64,000 nt of DNA, from contig SVRT01000005.1 in assembly GCA_015064685.1 (NCBI GenBank), positions 62,001-126,000 of the forward strand, written 5' to 3'. A program made the position numbers and the translations under genes. The notes beneath the pieces were generated by a model. It was not told the DNA's origin. It ran no database searches and saw only the letters and a program-made list of their open reading frames with translations. Source of the DNA: Oscillospiraceae bacterium (GTDB lineage: Bacteria > Bacillota > Clostridia > Oscillospirales > CAG-272). This document shows positions 28,396 to 37,716 of the stretch, in pieces. Position 1 is the first letter of the stretch. Every line of letters begins with the position of its first letter.

Positions 28396-28911
28396 TTATT
28401 CTTTTACAAGTATTTTTTCTATTTCAAGTATATAGACGCGGTGGAAATCGTCCGCAGGATAGTGCTTTATATGATCCGTGTCGATAAAGCACTCTTTTTT
28501 CAAGTTGTCTGCATAAGCCTTTTTGCATATCATTACAAGCTTTGCCTGATCGATGACGGGAACACCGTCTATCTCGGTGCAATCAAGCTTACATTCCTTG
28601 AGCTTGTCGAGGTCTCTTCCCGAATTTCTGCCGCAGAAGGTGAGCGCGGCGCGGTATTCCTCGGGCAGGATACAAAGGGAAATGCGGTCGGATCTCTCAC
28701 ACAGCCCATAGGTATAGCGTTGAGGACGGACGTATACTGTTGCGACGGGCTTGTTCCAGAGGACTCCAATTCCTCCCCAGCTTGCAGTCATTGCGCTGGC
28801 GCCACTCTCCTTCGTTTCGTCGGGAGCGGTTATGAGTATCCAATCCTTGCCTATAAGGCGAAAGGCGGAATCGTTGAGATTTTCAGGTGCTATTTCGCGA
28901 AAGCTTGACAT
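28396..28911 (-). CDS. Flavin reductase-like / flavoredoxin family protein
   Basis: LITAPDETKESGASAMTASWGGIGVLWNKPVATVYVRPQRYT. Confidence 0.8.
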   Translation of the reverse strand: MSSFREIAPENLNDSAFRLIGKDWILITAPDETKESGASAMTASWGGIGVLWNKPVATVYVRPQRYTYGLCERSDRISLCILPEEYRAALTFCGRNSGRDLDKLKECKLDCTEIDGVPVIDQAKLVMICKKAYADNLKKECFIDTDHIKHYPADDFHRVYILEIEKILVKE

Positions 28912-29036
28912 ATTTATCTCCTTGAACGATTTAGTTGACTAAATTATACCACTTTTTTTATAATAATTCAACGGGTATTGATAATATTTTAGCCTGCAAG
29001 AATATTTTATGCGCGATTTTTATTATTGATAAAAAA

Positions 29037-29062
29037 ACGGGGCTGAATTTATCAGCCCCGAA
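29037..29062 (-). terminator. Terminator hairpin
   Basis: CGGGGCTGAATTTATCAGCCCCG. Confidence 0.75.
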
Positions 29063-29067
29063 CGCTT

Positions 29068-30318
29068 TTATTTGTCTTTATATTCGATGGTGCATTCCTC
29101 TGTGAGGAGCCGGTCGACCTTTTCCATAAGGATGTTCTGACGGATACGGCTCTCTCCCATCTGCTCGATGATCTCGTCTGCGGTGTAGGTCTTATTTGCG
29201 GTGGAATACTGCTTTGCAAGCTCCTCTGCGGTGAGGCGGACCTCCTCGTCAGAAACAGAAAGCTTCTGTTGTGCGGCTACGGCATAGTAGATCATTACGT
29301 TCTTTGTCATATCCTTGGAATAGCCCGTAAGGACAGCCTTCCAGTCATCGCCCTCCTTGAGTCCCATATACCAGATGGCAAACTCGTCAAAGGTCTTGAA
29401 GCTCATTCCGTACATTGCGTACATCTGCATATAGTACTCAAACTGATCTATATACATCGCATACCAATAATCGACAGACTGCTGAGGATACTCGTGAACG
29501 GTAGCCTTCTCCATAAGATTGCTGATGACAGAGCCGAGAGCCTCGCTCTCTGCCTTTGCATCCGACTCCTCCTGGAGAGTCTTTTTTACGTGAGCCTTGT
29601 ATTCTTCAACAGTTCCGTCAAACTTGACAGTGTTTTTAACGTAGTCTTCGGTGAGCTCGGGGATAGTGTACTGGACGACGTACTCGATCCATACCTCGAA
29701 AATTACTGCTTTTCCCGCGAGATCTGCATTGCCGTAGTTTTCGGGGAAGGTGACGTGGAGCTCATAAGGCATATCCTTGGAGGTGTCCTCGGGAATAATT
29801 CCGATAAGACCCTCTTCAAATCCCGGAATGAAGGAGCCCGAGCCGATAGAAAGCTCATAGGGCTTTGCATCGCTTGCGTTTGAGCCTCCGGAGAATGCCT
29901 TGCCGTCGAGATATCCCGTGTAGTAGATGAATGCGGAGTCGCCAAGCTTTACGGGCTGATCGGTCACCTGAGTGTCACCGTTGGTTTTTGTCTTCTTGCC
30001 GAAGCGCTCGTCTTCTATATACTGATCTACGGTGTCATCTCTAATAATATAGCTTGTGTCGAGAGTTACCTTTGAGTCAAGATAGTCGGACTCGGAAATC
30101 GTGATATACTTTGTGATATCTACGCTTGAAAAATCGAAGTCCTCAAGGGGAGCCTCGGTGCCGCTTTCGGTTTCGGTGCTTGTTCCGTTTGTTGTTCCGT
30201 TTCCTGCGTTAGTACCGCCTTCGCTTCCGTTCTTTGATTTATCGCATCCTGCGAATGCAGATGCCGAGAGAACAAGCGCGAGCGCGAGAATAAGCAGGCG
30301 TTTTAGTGCTTTTGTCAT
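29068..30318 (-). CDS. FKBP-type peptidyl-prolyl isomerase lipoprotein with trigger-factor-like C-terminal region
   Basis: Lipobox ASAFAGC; FKBP core DSAFIYYTGYLDGKAFSGGS...SGSFIPGFEEGLIG; alpha-helical C-terminus. Confidence 0.8.
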   Translation of the reverse strand: MTKALKRLLILALALVLSASAFAGCDKSKNGSEGGTNAGNGTTNGTSTETESGTEAPLEDFDFSSVDITKYITISESDYLDSKVTLDTSYIIRDDTVDQYIEDERFGKKTKTNGDTQVTDQPVKLGDSAFIYYTGYLDGKAFSGGSNASDAKPYELSIGSGSFIPGFEEGLIGIIPEDTSKDMPYELHVTFPENYGNADLAGKAVIFEVWIEYVVQYTIPELTEDYVKNTVKFDGTVEEYKAHVKKTLQEESDAKAESEALGSVISNLMEKATVHEYPQQSVDYWYAMYIDQFEYYMQMYAMYGMSFKTFDEFAIWYMGLKEGDDWKAVLTGYSKDMTKNVMIYYAVAAQQKLSVSDEEVRLTAEELAKQYSTANKTYTADEIIEQMGESRIRQNILMEKVDRLLTEECTIEYKDK

Positions 30319-30479
30319 TTTTAATTTTTCCTTTCAATTATTCCAAGGAATATAATATACTATTCGCTCTCATAAATCAAGTACAATTTGAAAACTTTTT
30401 TGCGCGGAGCGGGATTTTATTGACATCATCAAAAGAAAATGCTATAATTGAGCAAAGAAACTCAGGGGAGGTGTGCTTG

Positions 30480-31211
30480 GTGAACGATTTAAAAATAATT
30501 GAATATGACACCGTAGGGTCGACTAATGCAGAGGCGAAAAATTATGCCGCGCGCACCGAGGATCACACACCCGTGCTTTTTGTTGCCCGTGAACAGAGCG
30601 CGGGCAGGGGAAGGCTTGGCAGGAGCTTTCTGAGCCGCAGAGGGCAGGGGATATATATGACGCTTCTGTACTTTACCGATGATGCTCTTTCCGATGCCAT
30701 AAGCGTGACGAGCGCCGCCGCGGTGATAGTTGCTAATGCCATTGAGAATGCCGTAGGTGCGCCGATGATGATAAAATGGGTGAATGATATATACGATGCT
30801 CGCGGAAAGGTTGCAGGTATTCTTGCGGAGTCGGTATCTCTTGGCGGTGTAAACGCTATGATAGTCGGCGTTGGTATTAATACGGGGAGCGGTGATTTTC
30901 CCGAGGAGCTTAAAGGCATCGCCTCTAGTATAGGCGAGATAAGTGAGGGGCAGAGAAAAGACATAATTCTCTCCATCGCCAACGGACTTCTCGAGCATTC
31001 AAAAAATTGCACCGACAGAAGCTTTATGTCCGAATACCGCCGAAAAAGTATGCTCGATGGTGAGACGGTTGAGCTTTTCTCAGCGGGCGAGAGCCTCGGG
31101 ATCGGTGTAGTTCAAGGTGTCAGCGACGATGGCGGACTCGTCGTCAGGCTCGATGGCGAGGACGGATGCCGTGTCCTGCGTACCGGTGAGGTAAGCGTCC
31201 GAAAAAGATAA
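30480..31211 (+). CDS. birA: Biotin--[acetyl-CoA-carboxylase] ligase (catalytic domain only)
   Basis: EYDTVGSTNAEAK, REQSAGRGRLGRSF, KWVNDIYDARGKVAGILAES; no N-terminal HTH. Confidence 0.9.
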   Translation: MNDLKIIEYDTVGSTNAEAKNYAARTEDHTPVLFVAREQSAGRGRLGRSFLSRRGQGIYMTLLYFTDDALSDAISVTSAAAVIVANAIENAVGAPMMIKWVNDIYDARGKVAGILAESVSLGGVNAMIVGVGINTGSGDFPEELKGIASSIGEISEGQRKDIILSIANGLLEHSKNCTDRSFMSEYRRKSMLDGETVELFSAGESLGIGVVQGVSDDGGLVVRLDGEDGCRVLRTGEVSVRKR

Positions 31212-31618
31212 ATTGCGGTTTATATGGGATGCGCGTGGGGGGCTTTTCCAGGGAAAAAAGCCCCCCACACCCCCAAAACCCCAAAGCATATTTTATTCAA
31301 GTTAAGACGGTTTATCTATCTACACCGTGTCGCACCTGCATAGCCCCACTGCTATCGTGTTGCGAGTAAATATATAGTCGTTTGAAAAGCTTTCTTTAAC
31401 TTAGTTTTTCTTTAATCTTAAAGGTTTTTCATCGGCTGGGTTCTAAACCTTATCAATACAAAAAGGTCAGTGAGGGATTTTTTTAGCCACCCTTGGTGGC
31501 GAAAAATCCTACGCCACCTTAAAAGGACCTAATATAAGGGAAGTTTTTGCGGAGCTTTTTTCAAAAAGCGACCCGCGTCCCCCGCTCCCCCGCCTCACCG
31601 ACATATCAAAATTTGAAA
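31209..31618. repeat. Dispersed modular repeat, copy 3 (shell A - core 1 reversed - shell B)
   Basis: TAAATTGCGGTTTATA...CTCACCGACATATCAAAATTTGAAA; core is the reverse complement of copies 1 and 2. Confidence 0.9.
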
Positions 31619-31621
31619 AAG

Positions 31622-31647
31622 AAAAGAGACTCGGGGGAGTCTCTTTT
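31622..31647 (-). terminator. Terminator-like hairpin
   Basis: AAAAGAGACTCGGGGGAGTCTCTTTTTT. Confidence 0.75.
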
Positions 31648-32142
31648 TTATATTAGGTCGGAGATATTGATGACTTCTTTATTTTGTTTAAGGGCATACG
31701 CCATGGTATATGCGGTTCCGCCTCCGTTATGCTCGCAATAGGCGACACAGAGGTCTGCGCAGTCGACGAGGCGGCGGTTACGGTCGTGCATACAGTAGGA
31801 TGTATAGTTCTCATGCACGTATTCGATGCTGTCGGCACATTCGAGGATCGCGTTGTATACGGCGCGGTCGTTTTCTCCCCACATTTTCGTCTGTGTCTTG
31901 CAGGGAAGTATGAGAGCGAGCTTTATATGAGGGAATTCCTTTTTCAGCCTGAGCACGGCGATAGCGGCGACGGTATCGAATCCAAGCGCGCCTCCCGCGT
32001 AAAAGCAGGTTGCCCCGTGGCGAATCAACGTGCGGAGTATCTGCTCAAGCACCGAGGGAATAAGTGTAGCGTGTGCCGCGTCGAGATTTCGGTGCCCTGT
32101 GAAGCAGACGTGCTCAATTTTTGGGGTTTCTGTATTGCTCAT
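31648..32142 (-). CDS. SLOG / DUF1273 (YpsA-like) family protein
   Basis: CFTGHRNL, GGALGFDTVAA, ENDRAVYNAILECADSIEYVHENYT; start chosen at MSNTET. Confidence 0.75.
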   Translation of the reverse strand: MSNTETPKIEHVCFTGHRNLDAAHATLIPSVLEQILRTLIRHGATCFYAGGALGFDTVAAIAVLRLKKEFPHIKLALILPCKTQTKMWGENDRAVYNAILECADSIEYVHENYTSYCMHDRNRRLVDCADLCVAYCEHNGGGTAYTMAYALKQNKEVINISDLI

Positions 32143-32243
32143 ATCTGCCTCCTGTTCGTCATTTTTGGGATACAGACACATTATAGCACATTTGTTCGTA
32201 TTTGTAAAGGGGATTACAAAAATTTTTTGAAAAAATTTCGACA

Positions 32244-32287
32244 AAAAAGCTCTTGGATCGACCATGTGTCGGTCCAAGAGCTTTAAT
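32244..32287 (-). terminator. Terminator hairpin
   Basis: AAAGCTCTTGGATCGACCATGTGTCGGTCCAAGAGCTTT. Confidence 0.7.
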
Positions 32288-32324
32288 ACTTGATTAGTAA
32301 TTCTGAGAATTGTTTTTGCGCCTT

Positions 32325-34418
32325 TTATTGCTTCAATGTCATCTCGCCGTATGAGGGAAGGGGCCAGGTCGACTCGGGGACGAGAGTTTCCGCTGCATCC
32401 ACGGTTTTGCGCAGAGAGTTCATAAGAGGAATGACCTTTTCCTTGTAAGAGAAGGCTTCCTCGCGGAAATCCTTGAGGGATGCGGCGTGAGTTGCGGCAT
32501 CGCGGAGGCGCTCCGCGGTATTGAATGCGTCCTCCGAGAGTCTTGAGAGGTCACCTATCACGCGGCGCTCAAGTCCGACAGGCGCGTTTGCGCCGAACAC
32601 GCTCTGCTTGTCCTTTGCGGTGCGGGAGAGCGCTCCGATATATTCCTCAATTGCGGGGATTATCTTTTTATTGGTGATGTCGACCATCGTCTTTGCTTCG
32701 ATGTCGATGACGTTCGAGTAGTTTTCGAACATTATCTCCTCTCTGGCGCGAAGCTCGATCTCGCTCATAACGCCAAACGAGGTAAAGAGTTCGATATTCT
32801 TCTGCTCGGTCAGACGCGAGAACGCATCGACAGAGGTCTTGAGATTGAGAAGTCCGCGGCGCTCTGCCTCCTCAGGCCACTTGGAGGAGTAGCCGTTGCC
32901 GTTGAAGATTATGCGCTTGTGAGCCTTGAAGGTCTCCTTTATGAGCTTTCTTGCAGCTGCCTCGACATCGGGCGCGCCTGTGAGGGTGTCTGCAAAGTCA
33001 CGGAAGACTTTGGCTACCGCGGTATTTATCATAATATTTGCAAGAGAAATGTTCTGCGACGATCCGACCATTCTAAACTCGAACTTGTTACCAGTGAATG
33101 CGAAGGGGGAGGTTCTGTTTCTGTCGGTTGAGTCGTAACGGAAGGTGGGGACGCTTGGAACACCGAGGTCCATCGTGCGTCTTACCTTGTCGGTGTAGTC
33201 TGTTTCTCCTACGATCGCTTCGACAAGCTCCTCAAGCTCGTCGCCGAGAAATACCGAGACTATCGCGGGGGGAGCCTCGTCCGCGCCGAGACGGTGGTCG
33301 TTTCCTGCCGTTGCGACAGAGAGGCGAAGGAGATCCTGATAGTCGTCGACCGCCTTGATTATCGCAGCGAGGAAGAGAAGGAATTGTGTGTTTGAAGCGG
33401 GATTCTTGCCTGCGCTGAGCAGGTTTTTTCCCGTATCCGTGCCGAGCGACCAGTTATTATGCTTACCCGAGCCATTGATACCCGCGTAAGGCTTTTCGTG
33501 CAGAAGCGCGACGAGTCCGTGTCGCTCTGCGACCTTCTTTATCATCTCCATAACGATGAGGTTCTGGTCAACTGCTACATTCGTCGTGACGTATATCGGC
33601 GCGAGCTCGTGCTGCGAGGGCGCGACCTCGTTATGCTTGGTCTTTGAGGTGATGCCGAGCTTCCAGAGCTCCTCGTCGAGCTCGTGCATAAAGCTTGAGA
33701 TTTTTGTTTTAAGCGGACCGTAGTAGTGATCCTCGAGCTGCTGGGATTTGGGCGCGGGTGTGCCGAAGAGGGTGCGTCCCGTATAGAGAAGGTCGTCGCG
33801 CTTATCGTAGTATTCTTTATTTATAAGGAAATACTCCTGCTCTGCGCCGACAGAGGTCGAAACGCGAGTTGCGGTATTGTCGCCAAAAAGTGAGAGCAGT
33901 CGCAGAGCCTGGTCGCTGATCGCGTCCATTGAGCGAAGAAGGGGCGTTTTTGTATCGAGCGCGTCGCCTGTGTATGAGCAGAACACGGTGGGTATGTAGA
34001 GGGTCTTGTCCTTGATAAAGGCATAAGACGAGGGGTCCCACGCGGTATATCCGCGCGCGTTACAGGTCTCACGGAGACCGCCCGAGGGGAAGGAGGATGC
34101 GTCGCTCTCGCCCTTTATAAGCTCCTTGCCCGAAAATTCCATTACGACCTTATCTCCGCCAATGGGGGAGATGAAGGAGTCATGCTTTTCGGCGGTTACG
34201 CTCGTCAAAGGCTGGAACCAGTGTGTATAGTGGGTCGCGCCCTTCTCAACCGCCCAATCCTTCATCGCGTTTGCGACGACGTTAGCGATCGAGACATCGA
34301 TAGTCTTTCCCGTCTGTATGGTATATGTCAAGGATCTATATACGTCCTTGGGGAGCCTTTGGCGCATTACCGCGTCATTGAAGACCATACAACCGAATAT
34401 CTCGGGGACATTTGACAT
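32325..34418 (-). CDS. glnN: Type III glutamine synthetase
   Basis: 697 aa; THYTHWFQPLT, HNEVAPSQHELAPIYVTTN, GINGSGKHNNWSLGTDTGKNLL, GNDHRLGADEAPPAI. Confidence 0.97.
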   Translation of the reverse strand: MSNVPEIFGCMVFNDAVMRQRLPKDVYRSLTYTIQTGKTIDVSIANVVANAMKDWAVEKGATHYTHWFQPLTSVTAEKHDSFISPIGGDKVVMEFSGKELIKGESDASSFPSGGLRETCNARGYTAWDPSSYAFIKDKTLYIPTVFCSYTGDALDTKTPLLRSMDAISDQALRLLSLFGDNTATRVSTSVGAEQEYFLINKEYYDKRDDLLYTGRTLFGTPAPKSQQLEDHYYGPLKTKISSFMHELDEELWKLGITSKTKHNEVAPSQHELAPIYVTTNVAVDQNLIVMEMIKKVAERHGLVALLHEKPYAGINGSGKHNNWSLGTDTGKNLLSAGKNPASNTQFLLFLAAIIKAVDDYQDLLRLSVATAGNDHRLGADEAPPAIVSVFLGDELEELVEAIVGETDYTDKVRRTMDLGVPSVPTFRYDSTDRNRTSPFAFTGNKFEFRMVGSSQNISLANIMINTAVAKVFRDFADTLTGAPDVEAAARKLIKETFKAHKRIIFNGNGYSSKWPEEAERRGLLNLKTSVDAFSRLTEQKNIELFTSFGVMSEIELRAREEIMFENYSNVIDIEAKTMVDITNKKIIPAIEEYIGALSRTAKDKQSVFGANAPVGLERRVIGDLSRLSEDAFNTAERLRDAATHAASLKDFREEAFSYKEKVIPLMNSLRKTVDAAETLVPESTWPLPSYGEMTLKQ

Positions 34419-34560
34419 AGCTTACCGCCTTTCTGTTATAAAAACAAATACTTTCCATTATATTTTGTATTATAAACCCAAAGGAGGCTTTTGTCAAGAA
34501 TTTTTGTTGCGGCGGTTTGATTTTTGGCATTCGCGCCGATGCAAGAGCGTTTTTTGCGAA

Positions 34561-37164
34561 TTATTCTATCATAATTACCGATACCGATATGTCGTCGCGC
34601 TCCTTTTCTGAGGGAAAATTCTTTACTGCGAGCGAGAGCAGGGAATCCTTGAGGCTCTCGCACTCGGCATCCTGCCCCAGCGCGTTTTTGTCCTTGCGCG
34701 ACATATACTCGCAGAGATATTCGACAAGCCAGGGGCAATCCTCGCTGTCGGGGCAACATCCGTCGCTCATCATGATGATGATATCCCCCTTTTGAGTATC
34801 AAATTTACTGATGCGTGTGTCGGCGTTTTTGAGGATTCCTATCGGCATCGTTCTTGAATAGACCTTATAGACCGTGCCGCCGCGCGCTATATAAGTAGGT
34901 GCGGCTCCGCTTTTAAGAAAGGATGCCGTTCCGCTGATAAGGTCAAGCTCGCAGAGGTCGACAGTCGCGGAGCATTCGCCGCCGCTTCCCATATTCTCAT
35001 TGCGAAGCACGTTGTTGAGCATTCTGACCGTAATATCCGAGCGGTTACCCGCTGAGAGCATTTTCTCGATAAACATTGAGCATACGCCCGAGATGAACGC
35101 AGCCTCGGATCCGCTTCCCATGCCGTCGCTGATCAGTGAATAGAAGTAAGAGGATGAGGTGATAAATGCGTTTGCCGTGTCTCCGCAGGGCTCTTCCTTA
35201 TCCTCTATATCTGCAAAGGGATCTACGTAGAGCGAGCTTTTGTCAAGTACAGGCTCGACACTCTCCTTTGATGCGGAAATTCTCCCGTACGCGTATCTTG
35301 CGCGGTAGATGGGACGGGAGCTCATGTGCATTACAATGCCGTCGCTCCCGCTTTCAAAAATCGGGTCCGTAAGGCTCGAGCCAACCGTTTTTTCTGCCGA
35401 GAGACGTATAGAAGCCGCTCTTTTGGCGTTGATCTCCTTGACACCCTTCATTCCCTTGACGGTGATGCGGCGGCATCTTTTTCCGAAGACCACGACACCG
35501 CTTGAGCGGATGCCCTCGTCATAAAGCGCGTCAAGGAGCTTTTCCTGTGCCTCCTTGTCACATTCGTATTCCTCGGTGTCACATTCAAGCGCGTCGCGCA
35601 GGAGAGCGTTTATGTCATCGTAGCTCGAGGCGAGAAAGCCGAGCTTGTCATCCTTGATAACGCTTTCGGTCGCGTGGGAGAGGGAGGAGTTAAGGTGGTT
35701 TATTATTCTCTTTGAGCGGATGCACCTCTCCTCAAAGCCTGATATATCTCCTGCGCTCACCTCGCCCTTCTTATGCAATGCTCCTGCGGCTGATTTTATT
35801 GCGTCGAGCGTTGACTCATATTCGTCTCCCCAACACATATCTCTTCGCTGACACCCTTCGCAGTGCTTTTCAAAGGAAGCCTCGCACAGCTTTTTGATGC
35901 CGAGCGCATCGGGACGGCGACGGCGGTCGCTTAGCTTATAGAAGTTTTCGGACAGCACAGAGAATGCCTCAGACAGTGCGCCGAGACGCTCTCTGACCGC
36001 GGCGTTTTTGTTCTTTTCCGTGACCGCCTCTGCAAAATATACTCCTCCCGCGATAACCGCGCTTTTGTCAAACGGTGCGATTATCATTTCTTGGTACTTG
36101 TCTGCAAGCATATATACCGGGAGGGCGAGCAGGGTGGGGGGAAGGACACCGATGAGTCCCTGCGAGCCGCCGATGTAGTAGCACCAGACAACTATCGCCG
36201 CACAGACGACTGCAAGACCCGCGTTGCGCTTGAGCGCGGAGATGAGGAAAAATAAAATGGCACAGATGATAAAGAGCGGTGTATGTATCGGATCAAAGGC
36301 TAGTCCGCATATTGTTGCTATGGCGGCTCCGGGCAGAAGTCCTTGCGACGAGGTTATATAAAGCGTGATGAGCATTGCTAAAAACGGAGACATTGGCATT
36401 CCGATAATGCTCATTGAGTGAGACGCGAATACGCAGAGTGCGGAAATTGTGCCAACAGAGATAAGGGAGTGTATTCTATTACTCTGCCTTTTCTCTCCGA
36501 GCAGACCTGCGAACGTGACGGCTAACAGTGGGCAGGAAAGCATAAGTGTAAGCGTGGCATAGAGAGAATAGAACGAGAAATCACTGCGTATCAGAAGAAA
36601 GATGCCGCAGATAAGTCCGCTGATAAGTGCGGAGAGGCATTTTGCGCTTATGCTTTCACAAAAGAGCTTGACAGATTCCTTTTTTTTCGTGCTCGGTTGG
36701 AAGCCGTGTTTTACAGCGGCGCCTTGCCCTCCCGTGCGACCTGATGCCTCGGGTAAATGAGGGTTATATGCGATAAGCGCGGTCGAAGCTTGTCCCTCGC
36801 GCTTCGAATCCTCAAGCATTATCGGCACGTAGGTTACAAGTATGCGGACGAGGGGGACTGCGACAGATGTGAACATATACACCTCGGGAAGCCGCCCGGT
36901 TATTGCGAGAAGTCCAAGTCCGAGGGAGATGGGCAAAAGTCGCCGTCTGTCCGAGCAGAGAAGCGCGATACAGACAGGGTAAGTGCCAAAGAAAAGGCGC
37001 GCGCCTCCCGCGAGGTATGCAATGGCAGCTGTGAGCAAAAGCTCCACGAGGGCGGCAAGGCGAGCCTTGACCTCTATCTCGTCTTTTTCGCGCAGCTTTT
37101 GCAGGATATTCTTAAAAAAGGTTGTTTTTTTCTCTTTTTCATTCTGTTTTTCACTGTTTTTCAT
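34561..37164 (-). CDS. spoIIE: Stage II sporulation protein E (serine phosphatase)
   Basis: Multi-TM N-terminus and C-terminal PP2C-type domain SLISDGMGSGSEAAFISG...LKSGAAPTYIARGG...IIIMMSDG. Confidence 0.93.
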   Translation of the reverse strand: MKNSEKQNEKEKKTTFFKNILQKLREKDEIEVKARLAALVELLLTAAIAYLAGGARLFFGTYPVCIALLCSDRRRLLPISLGLGLLAITGRLPEVYMFTSVAVPLVRILVTYVPIMLEDSKREGQASTALIAYNPHLPEASGRTGGQGAAVKHGFQPSTKKKESVKLFCESISAKCLSALISGLICGIFLLIRSDFSFYSLYATLTLMLSCPLLAVTFAGLLGEKRQSNRIHSLISVGTISALCVFASHSMSIIGMPMSPFLAMLITLYITSSQGLLPGAAIATICGLAFDPIHTPLFIICAILFFLISALKRNAGLAVVCAAIVVWCYYIGGSQGLIGVLPPTLLALPVYMLADKYQEMIIAPFDKSAVIAGGVYFAEAVTEKNKNAAVRERLGALSEAFSVLSENFYKLSDRRRRPDALGIKKLCEASFEKHCEGCQRRDMCWGDEYESTLDAIKSAAGALHKKGEVSAGDISGFEERCIRSKRIINHLNSSLSHATESVIKDDKLGFLASSYDDINALLRDALECDTEEYECDKEAQEKLLDALYDEGIRSSGVVVFGKRCRRITVKGMKGVKEINAKRAASIRLSAEKTVGSSLTDPIFESGSDGIVMHMSSRPIYRARYAYGRISASKESVEPVLDKSSLYVDPFADIEDKEEPCGDTANAFITSSSYFYSLISDGMGSGSEAAFISGVCSMFIEKMLSAGNRSDITVRMLNNVLRNENMGSGGECSATVDLCELDLISGTASFLKSGAAPTYIARGGTVYKVYSRTMPIGILKNADTRISKFDTQKGDIIIMMSDGCCPDSEDCPWLVEYLCEYMSRKDKNALGQDAECESLKDSLLSLAVKNFPSEKERDDISVSVIMIE

Positions 37165-37203
37165 TTTTTTAGTCCTTCTTTTGAAAATAATGCGTTTAAG
37201 AAT

Positions 37204-37237
37204 ATTATAATGTGAGAGTTATGCGGATACTGTCGCA
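37204..37237 (-). promoter_or_regulatory. Candidate Spo0A/sigma-A promoter of spoIIE
   Basis: On - strand: GCGACA(37236-37231) - 21 bp - TATAAT(37209-37204); TGTCGCA at 37231-37237 is one mismatch from the 0A box TGTCGAA. Confidence 0.55.
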
Positions 37238-37282
37238 TTATGGAAGGGAAAAAAATATTTTTGGATTTTTTTCGGATTTTTA

Positions 37283-37346
37283 TTGACATATGCGGTGTAG
37301 GATGGTATAATACAGCCAGTACAGTTAATACAGATAATACAGATTT
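37283..37346 (+). promoter_or_regulatory. Consensus promoter followed by four tandem 9-bp TACAGnnnn units
   Basis: TTGACA 37283-37288, 17-bp spacer, TATAAT 37306-37311; tacagccag/tacagttaa/tacagataa/tacagattt from 37311. Confidence 0.85.
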
Positions 37347-37362
37347 GCGGAGGAGGGATGAA

Positions 37363-37716
37363 ATGCTGACCGATTTTTCGGGCAAGCAGGACGTATATCT
37401 TGAGATCGCGGAGCGGTACAAGGAATACATAAGGCTTGGAATAATAAAGAATGGAGAGAAGCTGCCGTCGGTCAGAAGCGCGGCGGGCGAGCTTGGCGTC
37501 AACCCGAACACGGTGGCGCGCGCTTATTCGCTTCTTGAGGCAGAGGGGTATATCCGCGCTTTGCCAAAAAAGGGAGCCTTCGTTATCTTCGAGGAGTCGG
37601 AGAGCGAGGAGCCCGACAAGAAAAACGTAATTATTGCCCTTAAGAATATGGGCGTATCACGGTCTACCTTACAGAAATGGATAGAGGAGGTGTACGGGGA
37701 CGATGATCGAAATTAA
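37363..37716 (+). CDS. GntR-family (YtrA-like) regulator
   Basis: IKNGEKLPSVRSAAGELGVNPNTVARAYSLLEAEGYI; start at 37363 after AGGAGGG. Confidence 0.9.
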   Translation: MLTDFSGKQDVYLEIAERYKEYIRLGIIKNGEKLPSVRSAAGELGVNPNTVARAYSLLEAEGYIRALPKKGAFVIFEESESEEPDKKNVIIALKNMGVSRSTLQKWIEEVYGDDDRN

